Below are positions 54,671-64,000 of a stretch of 64,000 bases of DNA, one piece after another. Source of the stretch: Erinaceus europaeus (Eukaryota; Chordata; Mammalia; Eulipotyphla; Erinaceidae); the NCBI RefSeq assembly GCF_950295315.1, contig NC_080180.1:67133871-67197870 (forward strand), read 5' to 3'. How positions within the stretch are numbered: the first letter of the stretch is position 1; each line of letters begins with the position of its first letter. The position numbers were made by a program, and so were the translations under genes. Below the pieces are notes generated by a model. It was not told where the DNA came from. It saw only the letters and a list, made by a program, of their open reading frames with translations, and ran no database searches.

Positions 54671-54777
54671 GTAAGAGGCCGCGGCCCCCGCCCGCCCGCC
54701 CGCGGCCCCAGCCCGGACCCGGACCCGGACCGGACTCGGACTCGGGAGTAAGCAGGACCCCTTCTCTTTTGCTCCAG

Positions 54778-54813
54778 GACCCGGAGGATCTGCCGGCCCC
54801 CCAGGACGTGCGG
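54778..54813 (+). CDS. IL21: IL21 coding exon 2
   Basis: This is a 36-nt exon after a CTTTTGCTCCAG acceptor and before a GTAAGA donor, encoding DPEDLPAPQDVR. Human exon 2 is the same size and reads VPEFLPAPEDVE. Intron 1 is only 107 bp. Confidence 0.93.
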
Positions 54814-54994
54814 GTAAGAGCAGCCGACTCGCGGCCTCCGTCCGGCCGCGGTGCACCCACGCTGAGGGCCCTTAGCGCTCGGGGCTCCGTCAGCAAGACA
54901 GTGACTCGGCTGGGGGGCACGGCACCCGTGTAGGTCGCGCCAAGTGGCTCGGAGTCCCCCGAGCTGCGGCACCAAGGCCCAGCTGAGACGCAGA

Positions 54995-55148
54995 TCCACA
55001 AGTGGCTTCTTTACCGACAGAGAGAGCCCCGCAGCCCTGCTCCACCACTCCTGAAGCTCCCCCCTGCAGGCGGGGGCCGGGGGCTCGAACCCGGGGCCTG
55101 GCGCGCTGTAATGTGAGCGCTCAGCCAGGTGCGCCGCAGCCCGCCGCC
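54995..55148 (-). mobile_element. SINE fragment in IL21 intron 2, minus orientation
   Basis: CCCGCAGCCCTGCTCCACCA, CCCCCTGCAGGCGGGGGCCG, GGGGCTCGAACCCGGGGCCT and AATGTGAGCGCTCAGCCAGG: a GC-shifted member of the hedgehog SINE group. Confidence 0.7.
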
Positions 55149-55299
55149 CGGTTTGCGGTCCACGGACAACCGCCTGCCTGCCGAGCGTGCGGGTCGGGAC
55201 GGCGCTCGGCCCTCTGCAGACTTGGGAAGCCTGGCTGCGCACCCCTAAGGAAAGCTCACTTCCTTGTTTGGGGTGAAACACAAGTTGAGGGGAAGGGGA

Positions 55300-55430
55300 G
55301 ACGGGGGGGGGGGGACAGAGACGCCCGCAGCCCTGCTCCACCACTCGTGAAGCTCCCCTCCTGCAGGCGGGCGCCAGGGTCTCGAACCCGGCTCCTCGAG
55401 CATTGAAGCGCACAGCTCAGCTAGAAGCGC
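55300..55430 (-). mobile_element. Second SINE fragment in IL21 intron 2, minus orientation
   Basis: GACGCCCGCAGCCCTGCTCC, CTCCTGCAGGCGGGCGCCAG and TCTCGAACCCGGCTCC repeat the pattern of the element at 54,995. Confidence 0.7.
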
Positions 55431-56940
55431 TCGCTTCGTCAGTCGCAAAGTGACAGAGAAGGCAAAAGGGGAAGCAGGGAAGCAACAGAGTGAGGAGGAG
55501 GAGGAGGAAGGAGGGGAGAGAGGAAGGGAGGATGCAGTGAGGAGAGGAAGGGGACTCGGAGGGAGGACCCGGCACTCGCGGGGAGTCAGGGTGAGCACAC
55601 AGCCCCCGAGTGCCGCCCCACGCCCTCCGTGCACGGCTGCCAGCCACTCACCGCGCTGCGTTTGGCGGCTGCTAGTGGGGGGAGCGCGGGCTGCGCGGGG
55701 AGCCTCCCTCCGGCAGAGCTGGGTGCCCAGAGCTCGGTGCCGGTGCCCTGAGGAGCCGGCCAGGCGGAGCCGTGAGGGAGCCGGCGGGCGGGTGACAGAG
55801 TGACAGCTCTCGGGACACCGGATGAGTCACCCTGTGCTCCTCTGCGAAGCGCCTGCTCCCACCCCTCCACCAGCCTGGGGGCTGGGGGGACACTGCCCAT
55901 GGCCTGAGCCGTCCTCCTGCTGCTGACCCCAGGCTGGGTCCCAGGGGGCTGTGGGGGCTGCCGGTGTCCCAGGCTGCCGGTGTCCCAGGCTGCCGGCTGC
56001 ACTGGCAGGCAGGTGGGCGTCTGCAGGGTCTGACACCCACGGTGTCGCCGGGGCCGGGGAGACACCCAAGAGCCCGCTCCTCGTCTGCAAACCCGCGCCC
56101 TCAGCCCAGTGCTGCCCGCAGACCCTTCCTTCCGTCACACCTCACACCGGGCGCCCGGCGGCGTGACGGCACCTTGGTGCACAGCTGTCCCGGCCGCCCA
56201 GCCGCCGGGAGCCACACGCTCATGGAGGCCGGCGTGCTGGAGCATTCCCTCCCCCGGGAAGCTGTCCCTCCAGCCTGCCGGGCCTCCTCACTACTCCCCC
56301 ATGCTGCAAACCATCCTGGGTGCTGGCACACCCTGTGTGGCCTGTCAGAGGCCCGGGGGACAGCCCTGTCACCAGGGGCGGGAAGGATGCCGGGGACCTG
56401 GTGCTTCCCGAGCCCTGCCGTGGGCTCCGGTCACCCAAGCTGTCCCCGAGCCCGCTCCAGACGGAGCCCCGGGAGGCCGGCCCGACGGGTGCCGGTGTGG
56501 GTGAAGGCGGCGCTTGCCACCCGCCTCCCCAGAGAGACCCCCGCAGGGGCTGGAGCCGCGGCCAGGGCTTCTGCATTCTGAAAGCTGCTCGGCACACTGA
56601 GTGTCAACTCAGCAAAACGGTCCCTGTGAGAAGTGCTGGCGTCTCAGATCACTGTTTTCAGTTTCAGCTGGAAAATTTACCCTTTAATATGAACATCATT
56701 TTTTTCCAGTAAGTTAAGCGAGTTGTGGTCAAAAAGAAGAGAAAAGAAAAAACCCTCAACAAACATGAACATGTGGTTTTCAAGGAAAAAAAAGCTACAA
56801 GTGCCACTTGTAACGAGTTTCTATTAAATAAGCACTTTGGGGAGGCTTGGAAAGGCCCGGCCTCAGGCCCCTCTGGGCCCCTCACGGTGACGGGTGATGT
56901 GAAGCCTGGCCCAGTGGGTGGAAAGTGCAGACAGGCTGTC
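55431..56940. other. IL21 intron 2, unassigned
   Basis: GC-rich except 56,640-56,840, which is AT-rich. No exon was recognised. 55,970-55,995 is a short CAGGCTGCCGGTGTCC duplication. Confidence 0.45.
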
Positions 56941-56944
56941 CTGG

Positions 56945-57232
56945 GGAGGCAGGTGGGCAGCCCCCAGGTGAGGGGAGCAGGCGGGCAGGTGGGCAGCCCC
57001 CAGGTGAGGGGAGCAGGCGGGCAGGTGTCCCCCCTGGAGGTGAGGGGAGCAGGCGGGCAGGTGTCCCTTTGGAGGTGAGGGAGCAGGTGGGCAGGTGTCC
57101 CCCCTGGAGGTGAGGCAGCAGGCGGGCAGGTGTCCCCCCTGGAGGTGAGGGAGCAGGCGGGCAGGTGTCCCCCTGGAGGTGAGGCAGCAGGCGGGCAGGT
57201 GTCCCCCTCAGGTGAGGGAGCAGGTGGGCAGG
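56945..57232 (+). repeat. About 36-bp minisatellite in IL21 intron 2
   Basis: Seven to eight copies of GGTGAGGGAGCAGGCGGGCA + GGTGTCCCCCCTGGA, ending about 120 bp before exon 3. Each unit contains a GGTGAGG donor-like string. Confidence 0.92.
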
Positions 57233-57355
57233 TCTTTTTGACCCTCATCCTTTCCCAGATCCAGGAAATGTGCCCAGAAGCCCACTTTCAGGTGCCCCCA
57301 GAGGAGAGGCCTGGCCGGGGAGCGTCCTCCATCTGCACCTGGCCTTCTCTTTCAG

Positions 57356-57502
57356 AGCCACTGCGAGCGCTCAGCCTTCTCCTGTTTCCAGACGGTCCAG
57401 CTGAAGCCGGCCGGCAGCGGCGGCAAGCAGAAATCCATCCAGAACTTCGCCAAACAGCTGAGGAGGAAGCTGCCCGGCTCGCGGGCCCAGGAGGAGTGGA
57501 GG
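57356..57502 (+). CDS. IL21: IL21 coding exon 3
   Basis: A CTTCTCTTTCAG acceptor precedes it and a GTGAGT donor follows. The 49 codons begin SHCERSAFSCFQTVQLKPAG, matching IL-21 TNCEWSAFSCFQKAQLKSAN, and continue through SGGKQKSIQNFAKQLRRKLP to QEEWR. Both helix-B-side cysteines are present. The human N-glycosylation site (INVS) is not kept (SIQNFAK). Three codons shorter than human. Confidence 0.95.
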
Positions 57503-58174
57503 GTGAGTGGGGGCAGCGGCTGTCCCTGCAGGGCCCGTGGGCACACACAGCACCGCACACGCACACACACGCTACCCACATGCACACGGCACATGCACAC
57601 GACACACGGACCACACACACCACACACAACGTGTACACGCAGGAGACGCACACTAGCACATGCACAAGGGCATACACACCACAGCTCATTGCTGGCACAC
57701 GGCGCTCACATACATTCACGCAAGCACGCGCACTACACATGATCACACACATGCCAGAGCTCCCCTTCTCTCCAGTCACGCCCGTGGTGGACGTGGGGGG
57801 TGTGCGGCTGCTGTGCGGGCACCCTTGCCAGCCAGGAAGGGCTGGAAGGGGCGGGAAGGCTGGCCTGGACCCTTGCCCTGGCTCCCAGCCCAGTGGATGG
57901 ACTGGGCCCACCTCTGCGGGGAGGCCTCTGGGCAGAGTCCCCCTCCGTGTGAGACCGAGGAGCAGGAGACGCCACCCCCACTCTGCTCATGCGGAGCCGG
58001 TGTCCCGGCCCGGACGCCAGGCCTTGTGTCTCTGACGGTGTCCGGCTGGTTGCCTCCCAGGAGGGCAGGGATGGCCCATCCCCGAGGCCCCGTCCTGGAA
58101 GACCAGGTGTAAGTGGGAGACGATGCCGGTGCCTCGGGAAGGGACCGCCTGACGAGGTCTCGTGGCCCTTCCAG
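57503..58174. other. IL21 intron 3 with CA-rich tract
   Basis: 57,541-57,760 is an interrupted CACACA/CACACG tract. The rest is GC-rich intron. Confidence 0.7.
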
Positions 58175-58252
58175 ACGTGCCCTTCCTGTGACTCCTATGA
58201 GAGGAAGCCGCCCCAAGAGTTCCTGGCAAGGCTGAAGGCACTGCTCCAGCAG
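58175..58252 (+). CDS. IL21: IL21 coding exon 4
   Basis: This is a 78-nt exon between CCTTCCAG and GTACAC, encoding TCPSCDSYERKPPQEFLARL and KALLQQ. Human reads TCPSCDSYEKKPPKEFLERF KSLLQK, so this is the most conserved IL21 exon. The two cysteines that pair with those of exon 3 are present. Confidence 0.97.
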
Positions 58253-58328
58253 GTACACGGCACCCCATCCTGCCAGCCCCACCCACTCCCCGACCCGGCC
58301 ACCCCACGGTTCACACCCCTCTCTGCAG

Positions 58329-58352
58329 ATGCTGCACCGCCGCCTCTCCTAG
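58329..58352 (+). CDS. IL21: IL21 coding exon 5 (short C-terminus)
   Basis: After a CCCCTCTCTGCAG acceptor: MLHRRLS then TAG. Human exon 5 reads MIHQHLSS and continues for another eight residues, so the hedgehog protein stops one residue into the Ser pair. Total predicted IL-21: 145 residues. Confidence 0.88.
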   Translation: MLHRRLS

Positions 58353-59975
58353 GCCCCGCCATGCCCCGAGCCGGAGGGCAGGTGTGAGGACACACTCAAC
58401 CCGCCCGGCCCTGCCTGCCCACCTGCCCACGGGGCCTGCCCAGGGGCTCCAGTGCTCTGCAGTGAGGGCCGGCCAGCACCCTCACTGGGAAGCGTCCACC
58501 GCCCCAAAGGGCAGGTGTTGGGGAGCAAAAGCGGCAGCCCTGTCACCCCAGAGGCCTGGATGCACCCGTGGGTCCTTGCCGGGCAGCGCGCCGTCGGACC
58601 AGCCGTCTGTGTGAGGACCGGCAGCCTGGACTGTCAGGAAGTCAAAGTGGAGAGTGCGACACCACAGGCCTCAAGAGCTGCTGCCTCACCCCAGGATGTC
58701 AGCATGCAGGACGCACCCACGGCAGCGATGCCCAGCAGAGGACCAGCGGGCTCTTAGCCACCGGGCACTGTGGCTGCGGACTCCTCCAGGCCTTTCTTCT
58801 GACTCACAGCCCTCAGAAGCTATGGTTTCAAGTGTGTGGAAATGGCAGCTAAAATCCACGGGGCTACGTGCCAGGGCCCGGCCACGAGTTGCCGCCTTGC
58901 GTCTCTCCTCAGTGACCAGCTAACAGCCAGGCCGCTTCCCTCCCTCCCTCTCTCTTCTCCTCCCCCTTTCCTTTTTCCTTCCTTCCTCTCTCCCCTCGTT
59001 CCCTCCCTCTCTCCCTCCTTCCTTGTTCACTGCACACATCAAGTCTGCTTGGCGCAAGGAAGGAAGTTCTCCTGGACAATATCAGAGCCCAGAAATGAAG
59101 GCTGAGCCCGTCCCGTCCCGTCCCTTCCCGGTGGAGAGCGGACTTACCCTGGCCACCTAGCCTTCTAGGGGCCCCGGCATGGGGGAGGAGGCTGGACATG
59201 GCGGGACCAGGCGTCTGTGCAGGGACAAGCCCCAGGACATGCTGAGGGCTGCGAGGAGACAGGCAGCTCCAGGTTCCAGATGGTGGCTCAGGTGGTGGCC
59301 AGGGTAGAGCCTCAGAAACGGTGCTTTTAACCCAGTCCACCTCAGGCCTTGAGGGCCGCGTGTGAGGACGGTGGCTGCCACCCACGGGGTACGGCAGGCC
59401 GGGTGCTCCCGGCTGACAGCGGGGGACCTCTCGACGTCACGCTTCGTGTGTAAAGTGTGTTTGAACTTGCGGGCCGTAGCCTTGAGATGAGCCCATGGTT
59501 GCTGTGCGGGCACAGCCCTGTCCCCCCTGGCCCCCAGTGCCCACCCTCTGCTGAGGCCTAGCTGGCCTGTTCCCCCCTCCTCTGCTCCCCAGGGGCACTG
59601 GTCACCAGCACCCTCTGCTCACACGTGAGCGCCTTGTCCGCAGAACTGTGTCTGAGTCCTCTCACGGCCGGCTGGCCCCAGTGCTGACCAAGCTTTCTAC
59701 CCCGTCAGATGTCGGATAGCTCCAGGCCATTCAATGACAGGAACAGGGAAACGGCTACAAAAAGGAGGGGAGGAGGGAATGGCCAGCGTGGGCTCTGGGG
59801 CTCAGGTCCGCACACCTGCTGGCCACAGCTCCCCGGCCTGCACTGCTGTGCCACACTCCCTCTGAAGACCTGGTTTGAATGTGAACAATGTCCTATGTAA
59901 CTTAATGGTTATTTATTATCTATTTGGTTTAAAATGTTTGTGCCTCTTATTTAAGACCTGACCCAATTAAACACT
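58353..59975 (+). other. IL21 3' UTR and downstream DNA (extent uncertain)
   Basis: 59,900-59,975 is AT-rich, with GGTTATTTATTATCTATTTG (AU-rich-element-like ATTTA) and an AATTAAA poly(A)-type signal at 59,965-59,971, as expected at the end of a short-lived cytokine mRNA. If it belongs to IL21, the 3' UTR is about 1.6 kb. 58,940-59,020 is a CCTT/CCCTCT pyrimidine tract. Confidence 0.4.
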
Positions 59976-60736
59976 TGGCCTGTGGCTTGGCTGTCTCCTG
60001 CGGTTCCCTGGGATGTGGGTCCGAGGTTCTGGAAAGTGAGGAGTGGCCTGGGAGGGCGGGAGCGGGCACCCCCAGGCGGCTGGACTTGCAGCACCCACTC
60101 CTCCCCCAATCCCATCACACACCAGTCCCAGAGGGCAGAGCGCAGGCCTTGCGGGAGCCCGGCCTGAGTCCAGTCCTGCCAGAGTCTGGTCCCCTGGGCA
60201 CTGTCCCCAAGTGGGCGCCTCCCGGTTCACTCAATGACATGAACACCACGGGCGCCACGACTACAGAGTTTACTCTGGAAGCCTCAGCAGTGACCGCTCG
60301 CCCGGACCCGACCTTCACACAGAGACCCCACTCACTGACGAGCTCTTCCTGCCTCCACGGAGGACGCATACTGTCCTCCGCCTCGGACAGACACATTCTG
60401 GACTCCCTCACTGAATCAGCACATCTTGGACCCCTTAAAATACTGAGAATGTGTCCTGTTCTCCAACTCATAAAGGGAATATACTCAGGCACCTCTCAAG
60501 GACCTTATCAAGAGCCCCACTCATGAAAGGGGTTCCCCCCAGGACCCCTGTATCTCCTGGACCCCTTGTTAACTGAATGCATGCTGGACCCCTTTACTAA
60601 AGTGACTCACTCCAGAGCCCTAAGTGAACACGTGCTGGCTGAGCTCCCTTAGTGAGCTGACCACAGCGCTCTTCACAGGGGCACTCCAGACACCACTCTT
60701 TAAATGGGCACATCCAAACCCCTGGATGAAGGAATC
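59976..60736. repeat. Decayed tandem repeat, about 30-bp unit (first part)
   Basis: From about 60,220, phrases such as CACATCTTGGACCCCTTAA, GCATGCTGGACCCCTTTACT and ACTCCCTCACTGAATCAGCA recur roughly every 28-40 bp with heavy divergence. 59,976-60,220 is unassigned. Confidence 0.6.
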
Positions 60737-60985
60737 CAATCCTTCCCTTCCCTTCCCTTCCCTTCCCTTCCCTTCCCTTCCCTTCCCTTCCCTTCCCTTC
60801 CCTTCCCTTCCCTTCCCTTCCCTTCCCTTCCCTTCCCTTCCCTTCCCCCTTCCCTTCCCCCTTCCCTTCCCCCTTCCCTTCCCCCTTCCCTTCCCCCTTC
60901 CCTTCCCCCTTCCCTTCCCCCTTCCCTTCCCCCTTCCCTTCCCCCTTCCCTTCCCCCTTCCCTTCCCCTTCCCTTCCCCCCCCCT
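60737..60985 (+). repeat. (CCTTC)n and (CCCTTCCCTTCC)n array
   Basis: About 21 CCTTC pentamers, then 11 or so 12-bp CCCTTCCCTTCC-type units. Pure pyrimidine; the open frames with PSLP or LPFP repeats are artefacts. Confidence 0.97.
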
Positions 60986-61004
60986 CTCTTTCTTCCTTTC
61001 TTTC

Positions 61005-61277
61005 TCTCCAGAGTTATTGCTGGGACTCAGTGCCTGCACTATGAATCCACTGCTCCTGGAGGCCATTTTTCCCATTTTGTTGTCCTTGTTGCTATTGTTG
61101 TTGGACAGGACAAAGGAGGGGAAGACAGAGAGGGGGAGAGAAAGACAGACACCTGCAGACCTGCTTACACTGCTCATGAAGGGACCCCTCTGCAGGTGGG
61201 GAGCTGGGGACTCGAACCGGGATCCTTTCGCTTCATTGCACGTGCACTTAATCCGCTGCACCACCACCCGGCCCCCG
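61005..61277 (-). mobile_element. Hedgehog SINE, long variant, minus orientation
   Basis: GAGTTATTGCTGGGACTCAG, ATGAATCCACTGCTCCTGGA, GACAGACACCTGCAGACCTG, GGGGACTCGAACCGGGATCC and CGCTGCACCACCACCCGGCC. It sits directly behind the pyrimidine array. Confidence 0.9.
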
Positions 61278-61329
61278 ACTGAAGGACTCCTGAGTGGCCC
61301 TTCCCCCTTCATTAAAGGAACGCATCCTG

Positions 61330-61688
61330 TGGGAGTCGGGAGGTGGTGCAGTGGGTTAAGTGTACGTGGCGCAAAGCGCAGGGACCGGCGTAAGGATACC
61401 GGTTCGAGCCCCCGGCTCCCCACCTGCAGGGGAGTCGCTTCACAGGCGGTGAAGCAGGTCTGCAGGTGTCTGTCTTTCTCTCCCCCTCTCTGTCTTCCCC
61501 TCCTCTCTCCATTTCTCTCTGTCCTATCCAACAACAAAAAAAAGCAACGTCAACAATGGCAATAATAACCGCAATGAGGCGGCAACAACTAGGGCAACAA
61601 AAAGGGGGGAAAATGGCCTCCAGGAGCGGTGGATTCACGGTGCAGGCACCGAGCCCAGCAATAACCCTGGAGGAAAAAAAAAAAAAAA
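61330..61688 (+). mobile_element. Young hedgehog SINE, long variant, with intact target duplication
   Basis: Full element from GGGAGTCGGGAGGTGGTGCA through the 3' module (CTCCAGGAGCGGTGGATTCA...CCCTGGAGG) to an 18-20 nt A tail. It is flanked by AAAGGAACGCATCCTG at 61,314-61,329 and, except for possible overlap with the A tail, the same 16 bases at 61,689-61,704. It interrupts the decayed 30-bp repeat. Confidence 0.96.
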
Positions 61689-61704
61689 AAAGGAACGCAT
61701 CCTG

Positions 61705-62640
61705 GCCCTCCAGCTGAATCTGTCCCTGCACCCGCTCCATCAAATGCACACATGGGAGGAGTGTGTCCTGGCCCTTCATGAGCCTCCTTCAGGAACTGGA
61801 TGGATTCTGGGTCCCCGTCACTGACGCTCTCCAGGGCCCCTCAGGAGCTAGTCCACGCTGGAGCCACCTTCACTGTGGACGGACAGCGGTCGCCACTTTG
61901 GACCAGGAAGACACGCTGGATCCCTCACTCAGTGAGCACATCCTGGATTCTGTCATCAAACCAAAACACCCTGGAGCTTCTCTCTTGAGAAGAAACGTCC
62001 GGGCCCTTCAACAGTCAGTAGGTCCTGGGCCACACTGCCTCCGTGAATAGACCTGGGCTCCCTCACACATGTGGCCCCTGTGTCCTGGCCTCCCTCACTA
62101 GTGAATATGCCCAGGTTATGCCCTTCATTAAAGGAAGATATACTCTTACACATCGTGGAATTTCTATGCCAGGCCCCAGTCATCACAGGAACACTTCCTG
62201 GCTTCCCTCCCACGAGTGATGACACACTGGTACTGTTTCCGTGAATGAAGGCATCCTGTCCCGTCACTCAGTGAAGGCGTGACTCCACTCACTGAACTGC
62301 CTGTGCTGGCCGCACATTCATACATCCGGGACGCCCTCACTGAGTGCAGGCAGACACCCTTCTGTAAGTGAATGTGCCCCAGGAGCCCGTCTTCAGACGA
62401 CTGTGTCTGCTGCCCCTCATGGAACATACGTGTCCTAGGCCCTACGTCAGCCGAACTTATGCTGGGCCCCACTTACTGAATGAGTACACCGCACAGCTTC
62501 ACTGGGCAGCTGTGCTCTTCCTTGACTGTCCAGCTGTCAGAAGTGATGAGTCTCCTTGAAGGGACCGTGTTGAGTGAGATACTCTGGAGGGAGAGGACGG
62601 GTCCTGGGTGATCTGACTTCCAGGTGCTACTTCAGAAGCA
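61705..62640. repeat. Decayed tandem repeat, about 30-bp unit (second part)
   Basis: Same phrases as in 60,220-60,730: GCATCCTGGCCCTCCAGCTG, CACATCCTGGATTCTGTCAT, GTGTCCTGGCCTCCCTCACT, GCATCCTGTCCCGTCACTCA. Units are 28-45 bp and heavily diverged. Confidence 0.6.
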
Positions 62641-62645
62641 AGGGG

Positions 62646-62798
62646 AGTGGTCCGGGAGGTGAGGCAGTAGGTAAGGCATGACACTGTCTGCCACCCTGAG
62701 TTCGATTCCTGGCAGCACATGTACCAGAGTTCTGTTTGGTTCTTTCTCTCTCTCTCTCTCTCTCTCCTATCTTTCTCATGAATAAATAAGTAAATTCT
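62646..62798 (+). mobile_element. tRNA-derived SINE, short family
   Basis: TGGTCCGGGAGGTGAGGCAG head, B box GAGTTCGATTCC, CAGCACATGTACCAGAGTTC, (CT)n and AATAAATAAGTAAA tail. The best-preserved copy of this family in the window. Confidence 0.9.
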
Positions 62799-62811
62799 GG
62801 GGGGAAAAGCC

Positions 62812-63067
62812 AGGAGGGCAGGTGGTGGTGCATATATGCAAAGACCTGGGTTCTAGCCCCGGCTCCCCACCTGCAGGAGGGACTCTTCATGAGTGGTGAA
62901 GCAGGGCTGCAGGTGTCTTTCTTTCTCCCTCTCTGTCTCCCCTACCCCTCTCAATTTCTGACAAAAATAAACAAAAATTTTTTTAAAGGGGGAAAATGGC
63001 TGCTGGGAGTGGCGGTGAATTCATAATGCTGACACTAAGCCCCAGCATAACCCTTGTGGCCATTAAA
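62812..63067 (+). mobile_element. Older hedgehog SINE with 3' module
   Basis: AGGGCAGGTGGTGGTGCATA head, TTCTAGCCCCGGCTCC, CACCTGCAGGAGGGACTCTT, GTGGTGAAGCAGGGCTGCAG, tail with AAAAATAAACAAAA, then ATGGCTGCTGGGAGTGGCGG...CCCCAGCATAACCCTTGTGG. Confidence 0.82.
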
Positions 63068-63084
63068 ATAGGAGAAGGAGGAGG

Positions 63085-64000
63085 GAGAGGGGGAGAAGTA
63101 GTAGTAGTAACAGCAGTGGTAGTGGTAACGGTGACGGTATTGATAGTGGTAGTAGTAACAGCAGTGGTAGTGGTAACGGTGACGGTATTGATAGTGGTAA
63201 TAGTAACAGCAGTGGTAGTGGTAACGGTGACGGTATTGATAGTGGTAGTAGTAACAGCAGTGGTAGTGGTAACGGTGACGGTATTGATAGTGGTAGTAGT
63301 AACAGCAGTGGTAGTGGTAACGGTGACGGTATTGATAGTGGTAGTAGTAACAGCAGTGGTAGTGGTAACGGTGACGGTATTGATAGTGGCAGTAGTAACA
63401 GCAGTGGTAGTGGTAACGGTGACGGTATTGATAGTGGTAGTAGTAACAGCAGTGATAGTAGTAACGGCGACGGTATTGATAGTGGTAATAGTAACAGCAG
63501 TGGTAGTAGTAACGGTGATGGTATTGATAGTGGTAATAGTCACAGCAGTGATAGTAGTAACGGTGACGGTATTGATAGTGGTAATAGTAACAGTAGTGGT
63601 AACAGTAGTGGTAGTGGTAACAGTAGTGGTTGTGGTAGTAACAGTAGTGGTAGTGGTAGTAACAGCAGTAGTAGTGGTATTAGTAACAGTAGTGGTAATA
63701 ATAGTAATGGTAGTGGTAGTAACAGCAGTAGTAGTGGTAGTAGTAACAGTAGTGGTAATAATAGTAATGGTAGTGGTAGTAACAGTAGTGGTAGTGGTAG
63801 TAGTAACAGTAGTGGTAGTAGTAACAGTAGTGGTCGTGGTAGTAGTAACAGTAGTGGTCGTGGTAGTGGTAGTAGTAACAGTAGTGGTAATAATAGTAAT
63901 GGTAGTGGTAGTAACAGCAGTGGTAGTGGTAGTAACAGCAGTAGTAGTGGTAGTAGTAACAGTAGTGGTCGTGGTAGTAGTAACAGTAGTGGTAGTGGTA
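63085..64000 (+). repeat. 48-bp minisatellite passing into a GTA/GTG/ACA trinucleotide-type repeat, open to the right
   Basis: 63,096-63,595: about ten copies of a 48-bp unit (GTAGTAACAGCAGTGGTAGT...GGTAACGGTGACGGTATTGA). 63,595-64,000: irregular GTAGTGGTAACAGTAGTGGT built from triplets. The array continues past the window edge. Confidence 0.97.

Overview
The window is vertebrate nuclear DNA from a placental mammal, most likely a hedgehog (Erinaceidae, probably Erinaceus). Two things support this. First, it carries many copies, on both strands, of the tRNA-derived SINEs typical of hedgehogs, which start GGGAGTCGGG, have a pol III B box GGTTCGAGCC and run through CACCTGCAGGGGAGTCGC. Second, four recognisable mammalian genes lie in the order and relative orientation of the human 4q27 block, read backwards: AFG2A/SPATA5 (minus), FGF2 (minus), BBS12 (minus), IL21 (plus).

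Layout. 1-8,160: 5' part of AFG2A (coding exons 4 to 1, minus strand) with a 2-kb polypurine minisatellite in intron 1 and a GC-rich promoter. 8,160-9,160: a GACT-tailed minisatellite where the divergently transcribed NUDT6 would be expected; no NUDT6 exon was recognised. About 12,760-26,400: FGF2 (exon 3 15,953-16,138, exon 2 19,420-19,523, exon 1 from 25,966), with large minisatellites in both introns. 29,289-30,615: a solo LTR with a 78-bp minisatellite inside its U3. 32,286-34,133: the single coding exon of BBS12, with its promoter near 35,700-35,950. 36,100-54,200: gene-poor DNA made largely of minisatellites (units of 8-9, 20, 24, 27, 29-30 and 37 bp) and SINEs. 54,518-58,352: all five coding exons of IL21. 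60,200-64,000: decayed tandem repeat, SINEs, a CCTTC array and a GTR-type repeat that runs off the end.

The genes do not form one pathway. AFG2A is an AAA ATPase of ribosome maturation and mitochondrial function, FGF2 a heparin-binding growth factor, BBS12 a chaperonin-like ciliopathy protein, and IL21 a T-cell cytokine. They are together because of ancestral synteny.

The main observations are these. The locus is strongly compacted: FGF2 spans about 10 kb here against about 70 kb in human. It is very GC-rich and packed with minisatellites, as expected of a high-recombination (for example subtelomeric) region shaped by GC-biased gene conversion. FGF2 exon 1 has no in-frame ATG where the 18-kDa form normally starts, while the context of a conserved CUG start remains. 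FGF2 has also lost the exposed cysteine that begins exon 3. IL21 has a shortened C-terminus, and NUDT6 appears to be missing.

All calls come from reading the sequence by eye. Exon edges rest on GT/AG sites plus reading-frame continuity. Long open frames inside minisatellites were not called as genes.
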